Origin: Tenrec ecaudatus
Lineage: Eukaryota; Chordata; Mammalia; Afrosoricida; Tenrecidae
Assembly: GCF_050624435.1 (NCBI RefSeq)
Contig: NC_134536.1
Location: forward strand, 49,863,258 to 49,927,257
DNA: 64,000 nt
Reading direction: 5' to 3'
The position numbers were made by a program, and so were the translations under genes. The stretch's first letter is position 1, and each line of letters opens with the position of its first letter. Shown here in pieces: positions 51,161-63,704 of this stretch. Under the pieces are notes generated by a model. That model was not told the DNA's origin, ran no database searches, and saw nothing but the letters and a program-made list of their open reading frames with translations.

Positions 51161-52384
51161 ACAGTGCCCTGATTCCGAGTACACATGAGTACATTCTGAA
51201 CTCAATCACCAGTGGGGCTTTCTGTAAAGGGAGGTGGAAGCTGGAGTTACTCTGGTTAGTTTGCTTCACAGACTGTGTGCAGGGACTGTATTTGCGACTG
51301 CCCCTAATAATGTTCAGGGTCCTGGAGTGTCTTACTTCAGGGACCCCCTCACCTCAACGTTGGCTATCCCTTTATTATATAAATTTTCTCTTTGCAAATC
51401 ATGACCCCTTTTGAACAGATTCCTAAGATAAGAGCTGTCTCTGTGTTATCTTACACAAAACAAACTAAAGGCAGGAAAACAAAAACCCATTGAAATGTAA
51501 AACATTGTCAATCACCCCCCTGGGGTATAAGGCTATTACAATGATAACATATTCAATGTTTTCAATGACAGAGCATGCCTGACACTGGCTGTCGATATGC
51601 GGAGTCTTTGAGAGTACAGTTCCACCTTGAACGATAAGCCATGAGTTTTTGCCTTAGACAGTTAAAATTTCCCATTTGATTGATGGTGCTAGAGGTAAAC
51701 TTCCTGGATCATGCTTTCTAAGTGCAGATCAAAACTTGTCATGTCACTGCAAGTGAGCCATCGAGGCACAAAATATATGGCGATTCCGGATCCCTTTCAA
51801 GTGGACACCCACCATGTCAGGGGCTCCCGCAAGGTCCAATGACCACCATTTCCACAGCCCCGAGGCGGACACTTTCTGCTTCCTCTCCCACCAGAGTACT
51901 CCAGTCTTCAGTCCACGAGTGCAAGGACCTTTGAGGCAGGGCTTAGTTCATTCAGCCAGGCTCTGTGTTAAATCTTCCGGTAGTCCCTGGGTTGTGCATG
52001 TGACCTGCAAAGCAAGCACCCAAGGTCAGGTAAAAACAACAACATAAAATCTGGTCCATTGTTCCCCTCGGTTCCCTACAATCATGGTTTAGCATCACTT
52101 CCTCAGGTGAGGTTACTTCTCCCCATTACCCACCATGCTCACCCACAGAACTATCAGCGTCTCCTCCAAACATAGATGCCCCCCTGCCCTGCTCTCCTTC
52201 CATTCCTGTGAGGGCCCTGGATTTGGCCTAGTCCTTTCTCACTGTTGTATAATCTCCAGTGGATGGTCTTGTCCCGTTTCCCCCCTCTGTCGGAAGTGAC
52301 GCCAGACAATGGGAAGTCTCCTCCTTAAAGGTGGCCTTTGTGAGGTGAACAAAACGGATGTGATGCATGGTTCCTGGCCATTAA
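51161..52384. other. Unassigned repeat-like stretch
   Basis: No family was recognised. The sequence has TATATAAATT-type and GC-rich segments that could come from an LTR or L1 5' region, but nothing diagnostic was seen. No gene. Confidence 0.3.
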
Positions 52385-53470
52385 TGTGGTGGTTACATAA
52401 TTTCATGTCAACTTGATAAGTAAGTGTAAGGGTGGAGTCTGTCCTGTCAATCAGTTGTCACAGCCTGATGATGCCTCCCTGGGGTTTCTTATGAGGATTC
52501 TGGGAATGTGTTAGTCTGGGTAGACTAGAGAAACAAATCCATAGAAACTCATGTGCATAAGAGAGAGTTTTATATAAAGGGTAATTGTATATTAAGGGTA
52601 ATTGTATATTAAGAAACCCAGTGCAGTCCAAGCCCATAAGTACAATATTAGCCCATATGTCTGATACCAATCTATAAAGTCCTCTTTAGACTCACAAAAC
52701 ACCTGCAATGACACTGAATGCAGGATGATAACAGGTCAGTGGGTAGAAAGTCTTTGGATCCAGTGGTGTTATAAGCATCTCAGTGCTGGCTGGGGTCTCT
52801 AATGGCTTCTCTGGCTTCAGAGGTCTGGTTACATCAGGGTAGGTCCATGTGGCTTCTACAGCTCAGGACATTAGCATAGTTCCCTGTGTCTTGTCAGCTG
52901 CAATGTCTCCCAGGGAGTGAGCAGAGAGAGAGAAAGTGTCTTCCACCTCCAAGGAGGAAAAACAGGAGTTCCCAGAATTCTTAGGAGAAGGCCATGACCA
53001 CACAGAGGCTTCATTGGCTATAATCCAACTGACATACTAGACTCTACCCATTCATTCTTTATCCTCTCAAGTCCCAAATTGACACCAGATTATGTAACTA
53101 CCACAGGGAACTTCCTCTCTCTACTTCTCTTTCTCTGTTTCACCTTCCTGTTGAGGATCCACATTCAGAGAGCTATAGGAGCCATGTGGAGACCCACACC
53201 AGTGCTAAGATGCTTCCGCCGACCCTGGATCCACAAGGCTTTTCACCCGCTGACCTGTGAACTTCCTGCATTCAGCACCAATTCCTGTGCTGTTTGAGTC
53301 TGTAGAGGAATTTATAGAACAGTATGGAACTTGTTGGCTAATATTAGACTCATGGACTTGGTCTGTATTGGGCTGTGATGTTTTCTAAAATATATAATGA
53401 CTTTTTGATATAAAGCTCTTTCATATGCATATATAAGTATCTCTGGATTCGTTTCTCTAGTCAACCCAGT
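52385..53470 (+). mobile_element. ERVL-type solo LTR fossil interrupted by a relative
   Basis: The outer copy starts TGTGGTGGTTACATAATTTC (52385), breaks at 52506, resumes at 53106 and ends near GTTTCTCTAGTCAACCCAG. Both halves align in order with the copy at 21339-21827. The middle is an inverted LTR of the same family. Its right edge is unclear. Confidence 0.82.
52507..53105 (-). mobile_element. ERVL-type solo LTR fossil nested in the copy above
   Basis: It begins TGTGTTAGTCTGGGTAGAC and ends ATGTAACTACCACA. GGGAA flanks it exactly (52502-52506 and 53106-53110). The 5-bp duplication and TG..CA ends are those of an ERVL-class integration. It is 599 bp with no internal viral region. Confidence 0.88.
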
Positions 53471-53477
53471 TTTTCTA

Positions 53478-54062
53478 CCAGGCTATCCTCACTTCATAAA
53501 ATGAGTTAGTTTGCAATACTTTCCTATATAGTAGAATATTTTGAGTAGGATTTGAGTGAAATTTCTTCTCTGAATACTTGGTAGAATTCCCTGGTGAAGT
53601 TCTCTGGATTTTTTTATTACGAGTGTTTAGTAGCCTGATCTTTGTTGTTGTTGTTGTTATAGTATGTTGAGAATTTCTACACCATCCTGTTTTGTTTTGT
53701 TTTTCACCATCCTGTTAATTTAGGTAGGCGGTGTGTTTCTAGACATTTGTTCTTTTCTTTTAGGTTTTAAATTTTTGATTGAATACAGTCCCTCATAGTA
53801 TTGTGCTATTTTTTAAAAATTTCATTTGGTTCTGTTGTGATGTCACCTATTTATTTATTGTTTACCTATTTCATTTCTTATTCATGATAGCTGCAATTTC
53901 TCCATTTCCCCGTCAGTGATTTATCAATTTTGTTAATCCTTTCAAAGTATCAACTTCTTGTTGATATTTTCTGTTTTCTGATTCCTTTATTTCTGCTCTA
54001 ATCTATATTATGTCTTTTCTTCTTGTGGCTGAAGGATTATTTTGCTGTTCTTGTTCTAATTG
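53478..54062 (-). mobile_element. L1 ORF2 fragment, inverted and decayed
   Basis: The plus strand reads as the complement of L1 ORF2 words: GCTATCCTCACTTCATAAAA, TTGGTAGAATTCCCTGGTGA and ATTTCTGCTCTAATCTATAT, in the usual order. No open frame survives. Confidence 0.65.
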
Positions 54063-54189
54063 TGAAGATATTGGGTTTCCCAGAGATCCATGGGGGCACT
54101 GGACCAATGCAAGCATTTGGGGGTGGGGTTGCTGAAAAAGTGTTTACTTACATTTTATATGGCTTATGAGTTATGGTAAACAAGGATTT

Positions 54190-54440
54190 TTTTGCTGTTG
54201 AACAGTTTTAAAATTCATATATCATACAATTCAATAGTTCAATCACATCAAGAAGAGTTTTACAATCATCACAAAATTGGTGGTAGAATATTTTCTTCAT
54301 TCTTGTACTCTTCATTATTAGCTCCCATCCCTCTGCCTCCCCACCCTACCCAAACTCCCCTACCATTCTGCAGGAACTACTAGTCTAGTTAATGTCCTTA
54401 TACATTTATCCTTCCTGGATTTCATATAAAGAAAAACATT
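54190..54440 (-). mobile_element. Old L1 3' UTR, inverted
   Basis: TTCATATATCATACAATTCA, TTTTACAATCATCACAAAAT and CCTTCCTGGATTTCATATAA resemble the complement of old L1M-type 3' UTRs. Confidence 0.5.
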
Positions 54441-54819
54441 AAAACACAGCAAAAATACTAAGAAGAATAACAAAGCCAAACAGGTTAAAAGCTTCAATAA
54501 AAAATCAGTAAATATTAAAAATTATTTTGAAAGAGGGAAATGTTTTAAATCAACATTTTCTTGTATTTGATCTAAACATTGAAAAGCCTCAAACTTAAGG
54601 GTGTATAAGCTGAAAAAAAATGAGAACACATCAAAATGGATCATAAGGGAGATGAGATGATAAGGTGCTAAGTATTAACCTACCTCCATCTGCTACAATC
54701 CATGTTGCATTGCATTACACATGTTAGCTGGCTACTCGCACCCCCTGTCCGTGGTCAGAGTGCCTTCACTTAGAGTTTAATATATGGGTCCTCACGTTTT
54801 TAATTGCCAAGGGCTATTA
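54441..54819. other. AT-rich stretch, nothing recognised
   Basis: No gene or repeat family was recognised. Confidence 0.3.
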
Positions 54820-55210
54820 TGTTAGGCCAGTTGACTAGAGAAACAAAACCAGAGATACTCATATATGTATAAGAGAGAGTTTTATATCAAGAAGTAATTT
54901 TATATTAAGAAAACCTCCCAGTCCAGTCTAATTCAAGTCCATAAGTCCAATACTAGTCTACAAGTCCCCTCTTTAGACTCACACAGCCACATGCAGTTAT
55001 GCAGAATGAAGGAAAACACAGGCTGGTGGGTACAGAGTATTGTGGATCCAAGGTTGGTGGAACCATGACAGGGCTCTGGCAGCTCTCAGGGTGACCAGCA
55101 AGCAAGAAGGTGAGGGGGCAGAGAGAGCAGTTCCCACCGTCACCCTCATTGACTCCATCCCTACACTTGCATACACCTTTAAGTTGACTTAAAATTATCT
55201 AATTACCACA
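54820..55210 (-). mobile_element. ERVL-type solo LTR fossil
   Basis: It starts TGTTAGGCCAGTTGACTAGA and ends TATCTAATTACCACA. AAGAGAGAGTTTTATATCAA and CTTTAGACTCACACAGCCAC match the inner copy at 52507-53105. It is shorter than its relatives, and no target duplication is obvious. Confidence 0.75.
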
Positions 55211-55254
55211 GGCGATACATTTTGTTTGTTTGTTTTTTTCTGAAAAGGGAATGT

Positions 55255-55672
55255 TAGGCCAAATACCTCTGTGAGGGGATCTCCAGTGGCCGACAAATGG
55301 GCTTTGGGTCTCCACTCTGCACTTCCCCATTCATTCACTATGGTATATATATATATATATATTTTTTTCCATGATGCCTTATACCTGGTCCCGTTGGCAC
55401 CTTGTGATTGCACAGGCTGGTGTGCTTCTTCCATGTGGACTTTATTGCTTCTGAGCTAGATGACCACTTGTTTACCTTCAAGCCTTTAAGACCCCAGACG
55501 CTATCTCTTTTGATAGCCGGGCACCATCAGCTTTCTTCGCCACATTTGCTTGTTCACGCACTTTGTTTCAGCAGTTGTGTCGGGACGGTGAGCATCATAG
55601 AATGCCAGTTTAATAGAAGAAAGTATTCTTGCATTGAGGGAGTACTTGAGTGGAGGCCCAATGTTCCATTGG
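55255..55672 (-). mobile_element. L1 3' UTR internal piece, inverted
   Basis: TCTGTGAGGGGATCTCCAGT, a (TA)n run (55342-55361), CTTCAAGCCTTTAAGACCCC and GTGAGCATCATAGAATGCCA belong to the long local L1 3' UTR. Only one copy of the repeated segment seen at 58699-59190 is present here. Confidence 0.85.
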
Positions 55673-55984
55673 ATATTTTTTGGGTCGCTATCAAAGTCTG
55701 ATCCTGATTTGTAACAACCTACAAACTTCCCTAATAAGTTCCCCGCAATCGTGGGTATTGTCTGTTAGCTCTGTGTAGCCATTGAAATGGATTATGAAAA
55801 CCAGCAGAGAGGTAGAACACCATGGGGGGAATAATGGGTGCCAGAACAGGGGAAAGGAGGCTGGAGGGCAAAGAGATGTGTAACCTCTTTCTTCTGACTG
55901 TTGAATTTGGGCTAGGATGGAGTTGGCTTTACTTCCATACTGAAGCAAGAAGATGTCAGATGTGGGCCCCACACCATTGACTCA

Positions 55985-56170
55985 CAAATCAACTGCAGTG
56001 GAGTCAATTTTGACTCATAGTGACTCTATAGGACAGAGTAGAACTGTTCCTTACGGTTTCTGAGATTGTAAATCTTTATAGGACGAGAAATTCTATCTTT
56101 CTCCCTTGGATTACCTGGTTGATTCAAAGGATGGCCCTGTTATTAACAGCCCAATGCACCACCAGGCCTT
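55985..56170 (-). repeat. AfroSINE, inverted
   Basis: GCAGTGGAGTCAATTTTGAC, CTATAGGACAGAGTAGAACT and ACAGCCCAATGCACCACCAG give the complement of a near-complete copy. Confidence 0.82.
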
Positions 56171-57943
56171 CTGTCAATTCATAGTGATAGATTCCTAAGC
56201 TGTTCATCTTTATGAGCACTGAGAGCCACATCTTCCTCCTGAGGAGTTGGATCTTTTATCATGCAAAACTCAAATTTATTGAAATCCAGTGTTCTTTTTC
56301 TCTTTATGCTTAAACTCCACTCCCGACACAGAGCTCCTTGTGGTATTCAGAATTCTCCTACCAATCCTGTTTTATCAAACTCCAAATCTCCATAAGCAGA
56401 CTTTATATGTTGGAAGGTCAGGTGGCTCTTTAATTCATATGGTATTGGGTAGGATTCATTCTAGTACTGATCTCCTGTCAGTACATTCAGGAGTTCTTTC
56501 ATTTCCATTCTTAAAGCGAATACTAATAGATTTTTAATATTAAAATGTAGGATATTAGAATGTAGAAAATGAAAGAATCAAATTGTGAATACCATAGATT
56601 ACATAGCATTTCCTAAAATTCTGAAGCATGAATAGAGACCATGAATATAGCTCAGTGATGTAATTCTCATTTCATGGATTTAAGTGTAGAGGCTTTCATT
56701 AACGTGGCTTTCTATGAAATAGTTTACCCAGTGGGGACAAGCCTGCCAGGTTGTGAATCAGCCCTTTTGATTACACTCATCTATAAAAAAGCCACGTATT
56801 GTGTCTTTAGAATAAAATTTAAAATGTAGCCTGCTTTAATAGACATTTTAAGGAATTGACCACTAAACTAGGTAGGACATAAAATCAATCTTCATTTCAG
56901 ACCTTAATTAGCAATGAAAACTGCAATTTTGGAATCAGATTCAAGACATTTTTATGGAAAGTCCATGATTTCTTTTAGCATTTTTTGGTGTGGGTTTAAG
57001 TTCAGACAATCCTGACAAACTAGAACTCTCAGAGGTGAAATCAGATTCAGTTATATTTTCTTTGAGACTTCCAATTTATTTGAAAATGAAGCCATGTATC
57101 AGCCAGAATAGAAAGTGTTTCTTATGCTTCCAAGTATTTATATTAACTACTTAACATTCTTAATATAAGTAGCTATATAATTTTTCTATCCACATGATAT
57201 TTAAATAATTTTAAAAATAGAAAATTACCAAATAATTCATTATAAGACAAGAGGATTCCATAATATCTGAAGTTCTTTGATGAAATATTTCCAAATTATC
57301 AGTTTATCTCCTAACTGTTTATAGAAAGGGGTTTAAGTAAATTAATGAAATAATTCCAGTAGCTTAATCGCATTTTCCATGCATTCTTTGAAGTCTCTGT
57401 GTCTAATCAAAGAACACTGGTAGCCCAACAGCTAGGCAGATCAAGCCACTATCAGGTCCTCTCTAGCCACAGGCAAGGGGCTAGATCCACTTTACCATGA
57501 GACAGAGATTATTGTACTCTTGATTATGCTGGATTGGACTTGAAACTTGGTCAATTGACCTTCCTCTTGACCCATCCTGAATTTGTTCTCAGTGCAAGTA
57601 TTTCTTGCTTGTTATATGACAAAGATTTCTCCCCTGGCTTTTAAAATATTGACGGTGGTCTTTTCTTTCTTACTCATTATTTGTATTTTATCTCTCTCTA
57701 TATTATTATAATTATTATATTCTTACTACTTAATTTTGTTTTTCTAATTGTTTCTATGTGTTTTTCCAGTTTGTGAAGCACAGAATGAGTAGTGGCAGAG
57801 AGATAATAACTGACGCAGGATCTATAGGGGATGTAGGGGCGAAGAGTGGGAGGTAGAGAGGGTTGAGGGAATTTGGGGTGCAAACAATGTATGTGGGAGG
57901 GCATAATAGAACTGACTGTGATTAACCAACTTAAAAAAATCAT
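56171..57943. other. Intergenic stretch, nothing recognised
   Basis: It is AT-rich and holds no recognised gene or repeat family. Confidence 0.35.
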
Positions 57944-58031
57944 TTTATTGGAAACTCTTACAGATACCATAGCATTCATAATTCAAATAGATCAAGCAGA
58001 GTTGTACAATTGCTCCTACAATCAGTTTCTT
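57944..58031 (-). mobile_element. Old L1 3' end, inverted, host of a younger L1
   Basis: TTTTATTGGAAACTCTTACA and CATTCATAATTCAAATAGAT resemble the older L1 terminus at 54190-54440. Old L1-like sequence seems to resume beyond 60440, up to about 61125. Confidence 0.5.
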
Positions 58032-60440
58032 TTTTTCCCCCAACATTTTATTAGGGACCCATACAACTCTTATCATAATCCATACATGTACATACATCAA
58101 TTGTATAAAGCACATCTGTACAGTCTTTGCCCTAATCATTTTCAAAGCATTTGCTCTCCACTTAAGCCCTTTGCATAGAGTCTTCTTTTTTCCCCTCCCT
58201 CCCCATTCCCCCCTCCCTCATGAGCCCTTGATAATTTATAAATTATTATTTTGTCATATCTTGCCCTATCTGGGGTCTCCCTTCACCCACTTATCTGTTG
58301 TCCGTCCCCCAGGGAGGAGGTCACATGTAGATCCTTGTAATCAGTTCCCCCTTTACAACCCACTCACCCTCTACCCTCCCAGTATCGCCCCTCACACCCC
58401 TGGTTCTGAAGGTATCATCCACCCTGGATTCCCTGTGCCTCCAGCTCCCATCTGCACCAGTGTACAACCTCTGCTCTATCCAGACTTGCAAGGTAGAATT
58501 CGGATCATGGTCGTCGGTGGGGCGGGGCATTTAGGAACTGGAGGAAAGCTGTATTCTTCATCGGTGCTACGTCGCACCCTGACTGACTCATCTTCTCCTC
58601 TAGACCCCTCTGTGAGGGGATCTCCAGTGGCCAAGAAATGGGCTTTGGGTCTCTACTCTGCACTGCCCCCTTCATTCACTATGGTAAGATTTTTTTTGGA
58701 TGATGCCTTATACCTGATTCCTTCGACACCTCGTGATCGCACAGGCTGGTGTACTTTTACCATGTGGGCTTTGTTGCTTTTGAGGTAGATGGCCGCTTGT
58801 TTACCTTCAAGCCTTTAAGACCCCAGACACTATCTCTTTTGATAGCCGGGCACCATCAGCTTTCTTCGCCACATTTGCTTATGCACTCGTTTGTCCTCAG
58901 TGATCATATCATGGAGGTGTGCACCCAATGATATGATTTTTTGTTCTTTGATGCCTGATAACTGATCCCTTTGGAACCACGTGATCACACAAGCTGGTGT
59001 GTTCTTCCATGTGGGCTTTATTGCTTCTGAGCTAGATGGCTGCTTGTTTATCTTCAAGCCTTTAAGACCCCAGATGCTATCTCTTTTGAAAGCCGGGCAC
59101 CATCAACTTTCTTCACCACATTTCCTTGTTCACCCACTTTGTCTTCAGCAGTTGTGTTGGGACGGTGAGCATCATAGAATGCCAATTTAATAGAAGAAAG
59201 TATTCATGCATTGAGGGAGTGCTTGAGTAGAGGCCCAATGTCCTTCTACCACCTTAATACTAAACCTTTAAATATAGGTACATAGATCTATTTCCCCATC
59301 CTCATATATATTTGCATGTACATGTTTTGTCTAGACCTCTATAAATGCCCTTTGACTCCTAGCTCTTTCATCTTTTTCCCTTGACCTTCCTCCTGCCCCA
59401 CTATCATGCTCTGTCCCCACCTGGGTTACAGCTATACCTCTTCGTTATGTTACCTTACCCTTGACCATTCCCTACCAGACCTGCGACTCCCCCCTCACCA
59501 CCAATTTGGATCCCATGTTGTTCCCTTGTCCCTGGGTTAGTTAACACCACTTCCTTACTCCCCACCTCCCCCTATCCCAAGTCCCCCTGGAACTGTCGGT
59601 CCGTTGTTTTTCCTCCAGATAGTTCATCTAGCCTATCTTATTTAGACAGACCTGTGGATACAATAACATGCACGAAAACAAGACAGAGGAAAACAAAGCA
59701 ACAGTATACAACCAGACAACAAAACAACAACAACAAACCACTGACAAAGAACAAAACAAAACACCTCAAGAAAGAAAAGCTTGTAGTCAGTTCAAGGATC
59801 ATTCATTGACCCTTAGGAGAGTTTTCCAGTCCAGTCTGTTGGGGCACCATGCCCTGGCCCCAAAGTCCACCTTCAGCATTCCCTGGGAACCCCACCGCCC
59901 CATTCCCCCAGCTGTTCCGCTGCACTCCCCCAGCGCTTCGCCTCGGTGTGGTGGAATCAGGTCAGGTGCAATTCGCACACTGTGTCTCCGGTGTTGTTGC
60001 CTGTAGCAACATGGGTCAGTGAGGGGCATCATATCCCATAGTGGGGCCAGCCATGTTGTCCTCTCTGTGGACTGGCTGCTGCAAGCAGGAACATCATCCT
60101 CACGGCCTGGGGGGCCAGGCTCTGCTCCACTCTCTCCTTCTCCCCCTTCATCTGCTCCCGTGTGGTCTGATCAGACATGTCCATCTCCTGAAGCTGCAGA
60201 ATCAATGTCGTCTTTTGAAACAAATTTTTCTGGGGGGAGGGGCAGACATTCACTTAATTTTTGGTACTGGGGCCAGCCTCCCAGACCTCTCCACTGGTTT
60301 CCTACTCCACGCCAGAATGTTGCATTCACACATTGAGGCACTGGGTTGAAGTCTGGTCCCTCTTTCCCTGTGGAGATATAAACAATACCCTCCCCTTGGG
60401 TAGGTTAGTGCCCATGGCCCCGCTCCCCTTTTCTTCCTAA
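58032..60440 (-). mobile_element. L1 with a very long 3' UTR, inverted
   Basis: From TTTTATTAGGGACCCATACA it reads through the same words as 62884-64000 and the complement of 15793-16571, then continues with CCTTTAAATATAGGTACATA, GTCAGTTCAAGGATCATTCA and GTGGTGGAATCAGGTCAGGT. No ORF2 sequence was recognised before about 60440, so the 3' UTR alone spans about 2.4 kb. A segment of about 250 bp is tandemly doubled at 58699-59190. The 205-codon frame at 58171-58788 is antisense UTR, not a gene. Confidence 0.8.
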
Positions 60441-61124
60441 TATTCATCCTTTTTTTTTTCTTTCCCCATCTCCTCCCCAGTTGTCTACCATGTGCATCCC
60501 TGGACTTGATATGGTCTCTGCCATACTACACAGTCCTCACCCCTAAAATGTTTGAATACAGTAGCTTTTTCCCTATGCCCCATTTGCATTTTTTTTAATA
60601 CTTACCTCAGTGGGTTCATGTTGTACTTGTCCTTTTGACACAACTTCTTCTAAAAGTGATTTAAGCATGAAAAAGAAAAACAAAATGTTCTGTATGGTTT
60701 CAAACTTTTACATTTTTTGAATCATGTTCAGAATATAGTTTATATTAATAAACATATATTGCACACTTGAAAGTAATGTGTACTTTATATTTCTTGGGTG
60801 TAATACTCTCTAATTCAATCAAAATTGTTATTAATGTTGTAGAATCACCTACTCTGTTGGATTTTATGTAGTAATTTGATGAAATCAATGACTAAGACAA
60901 GTGCTAAACTCTCAAATATGAGTGTGGGATTTTCTATGTCTCACTTAATTTTCCTAATTTTTGTTTCATATCTTTTAGTTATCTGCTATTAGAGGCAAAG
61001 ATATGCGATTGCTAAATACTATCACTGCATTTGGTTTTTTTGTTATTATGAAATTCTCCTCTTGGTCTCTGTCAATCATTTTGTCTTGAAATCTATTTTA
61101 TCTGATACTAGTGCAGCCACTTCA
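60441..61124 (-). mobile_element. Old L1 ORF2/3' region, inverted and decayed
   Basis: TTGTCTTGAAATCTATTTTA, TCTGATACTAGTGCAGCCAC and GGATTTTCTATGTCTCACTT resemble the complement of old L1 sequence. Boundaries are approximate and the left part is unassigned. Confidence 0.5.
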
Positions 61125-62583
61125 ACTTTAAAAGAACATTTCAAAATCCATCTTGAAGAGTAATGCTGTCAACAATAGGATCATATCCACATACTTACAA
61201 AGAAAACAAGTTAATACGAGTTTTATTTAAATTTCCTTTGCAACCAGTAAAGCCAATGATGAAGAAATGGAAGAATTCTGTTGACCTTTTCAGTCTAAAA
61301 TTGATCAGCCATGCAATGAAGAGGCATTAGAATGCAAAAACTGCAAACAACAAGGAAGGGTCAATAGTTGGAAAGTATGGTCTTGATAGAAGTGAAGTTG
61401 GAGGTCACCGATAAAATTTTTAAGACCAATGGCTTCTTCATTGAAAATACCTTTTCAAAAACATAAACAGTGAGTACACACAAAGGCCTTACCAGATAGA
61501 ATATATAGGAACCAAATTGTTTATATCTATGAAAAGAAACAGTGGAGAAACTTAATAATATCAGCCAAAACAAGGCTGTCGACTATGTGAACCTTAGTAA
61601 ACTATGGATGGCTTTGAGAAGAATGGGAATTCCAGGACATTTTATTGTGCTCATGCAGAACCTGTATATGGATCAAAAAGAAGTATTTCCTTGTTTTGTG
61701 TTGTGTGGACAAAACCAAGGTATACTGCAAGACTTAAAATCAACAAAGGTATGCATCAGGGTTGTGTCCTCTCGCCTTACTTATTGAGCCTATATAAAGA
61801 GCAAATAAGCAGAGAAGGTGACTGATATGAAGAAGAATGTAGCATCAGGATTGGAGGAAGGCTTATTAACTACTTTCAAAATATAGATGACACAACCTTG
61901 CTCGCTGAAAGCGAGGAGGACAGGGAGCACCTGCCGGTGAAGATCAAGGATCACAGCCTTCAATATGAATTGCAACTCCATGTAAAGAAAACAAAAATCC
62001 TCACAACTGGACCAACAGGGAGCATCATAATAAGTGGAGAAAAGATTGAAGTTGTCTTGCTATAACCCGTGATCCATGCTCATGGACGTAGCAGTCAAAA
62101 GATCATTGGGCAAATCTGCGCACAAGACCACTTAAAGGATTAAAAAGCAAGGATGTTAATTTCAGGATGAAGGTGAGCCTGATTTAAGCCATGGTATTTT
62201 CAGTTGTCTCATATGCATATGAAAGTTGGACACGGACTAAGGAAGACCACAGAAAAAGAATCTGAGCATTAGCATTACGCTGCTGGCGAAGAATATTACA
62301 AATGCTGAGGAATGACGGGCAGACTTCTTATTGAAAGCAAGGAGACTTTGTGTCATGCACATATTGGGGCATGTTATTGGGAGAAACCAGTCTCTGGTAA
62401 AGTTGAAGGGCATCACAAAAGAGGGCGACTCTTGATGAGATGGATTGACACAGGGGCTTCAACAATGGGCTCAAACACACTAACAATGGTGACTCATTTT
62501 AACATAATAAAGCTTCATTTTATGTGCTTACAATCGCTGTGAACCAGAACCGACTCCATGGAACCTAACAACAACAACAAAGC
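61125..62583 (+). mobile_element. RTE/BovB-type LINE with reverse-transcriptase remnants
   Basis: This is the longest RTE copy here. The frame around 61542-61787 reads VNLSKLWMALRRMGIPGHF, and 61740-61800 reads KGMHQGCVLSPYLLSLY, the RT finger/palm motifs. At 61886-61912 DDTTLLAES is the palm motif, but the residues before it are NI, not YA. KKTKILTTGPTGSIIISGEK follows. The 3' part has GGGCTTCAACAATGGGCTCA and the tail CCTAACAACAACAAC. Frames are broken; the 5' endonuclease part is missing, as usual for truncated copies. Confidence 0.88.
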
Positions 62584-62637
62584 AAGTGCACTTGACCAAT
62601 GTCTTTTTTTTTTTTTTTTTCTGTTTACGCACTCGTG

Positions 62638-62824
62638 CAGTGGTTCTCAACCTGTGGGTTGAGACCCCTTTGGAAATCAAACAACACTTTCACAGGGGTC
62701 ACCTGATTCATAACAGTAGCAAAATTACAGTTATCAATTAGCAATAAAAATAGTTTTATGGTTGGGGGGGTCACTACAGCATGAAGACCTGTATTAAAGG
62801 GTCGCGGAAGGTTGAGGATCACTG
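62638..62824 (+). mobile_element. SPIN-family hAT non-autonomous element
   Basis: Ends CAGTGGTTCTCAACC and GGTTGAGGATCACTG enclose TTCATAACAGTAGCAAAATT, AAAATAGTTTTATGGTTGGG and TATTAAAGGGTCGCGG, the SPIN/URR1 sequence. The flanking 8-mers CACTCGTG and CTCTAGTG agree at 6 of 8. It is 187 bp with no transposase. Confidence 0.9.
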
Positions 62825-62883
62825 CTCTAGTGCCTTTAGGTAGTTGGTCTGTCTTAAATTCACATTTTATGGCTTAATTTTTT

Positions 62884-62990
62884 AAAAACTATTTATTAGG
62901 GGCTCATACAACTCTTATCACAGTCCATACATATACATACATCAATTGTATAAAGCACATCTGTACATTCTTTGCCCTAATCATTTTCTT
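62884..62990 (-). mobile_element. Short 5'-truncated L1 end, inverted
   Basis: TTAGGGGCTCATACAACTCT to CTTTGCCCTAATCATTTTC is the last 107 bases of the young L1, directly followed by the T-rich tail of another copy. Confidence 0.85.
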
Positions 62991-63012
62991 TTTTTTTTTC
63001 CTCTTTTCTTTT

Positions 63013-63658
63013 TTTACATTTTATTAGGGACTCATACAACTCTTATCACAATCCATACATATACATACATCAATTGTATAAAGCACATCCATACATTCCC
63101 TGCCCCAATCATTCTCAAAGCATTTGCTCTCCACTTAAGCCCTTTGCATCAGGTCCTCTTTTTTTTTCCCCTCCCTCCCCGCTCCCCACTCCCTCACGTG
63201 CCCTTGGTAATTTATACATCGCTATTTTGTCATATCTTGCCCTATCCGGAGTCTCCCTTCCCCGCCTTCTCTGCCGTCCATGTCCCAGGGAGGAGGTCAC
63301 ATGTGGATCCTTGTAATCAGTTCCCCCTTTCCAACTCACTTACCCTCCACTCTCCCACTATCGCCCCTCACACTCTTGGTCCTGAAGGTATCATCCACCC
63401 TGGATTCCCTGTGCCTCCAGCCCTAATATGTACGAGTGTACAACCTCTGCCCTATGCAGCCCTGCAAGGTAGAATTCGGATCATGGTAGTTGGGGGGAGG
63501 AAGCATCCAGGATCTGGGGGAAAGCTGTGTTCTTCATCGGTACTACCTCGCACCCTAATTAACCCATCTCCTGTCCTAAACCCCTCTATGAAGGGATCTC
63601 CATTGGCTGACACTTGGGCCCTGGGTCTCCACTCTGCACTTTCCCCTTCATTCAATAT

Positions 63659-63704
<46 letters not shown>

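Noticed and set aside
58171-58788. 205-codon plus-strand open frame
   Set aside because: It is antisense L1 3' UTR, repeated in 63.1-63.7 kb and inverted at 15.8-16.5 kb.
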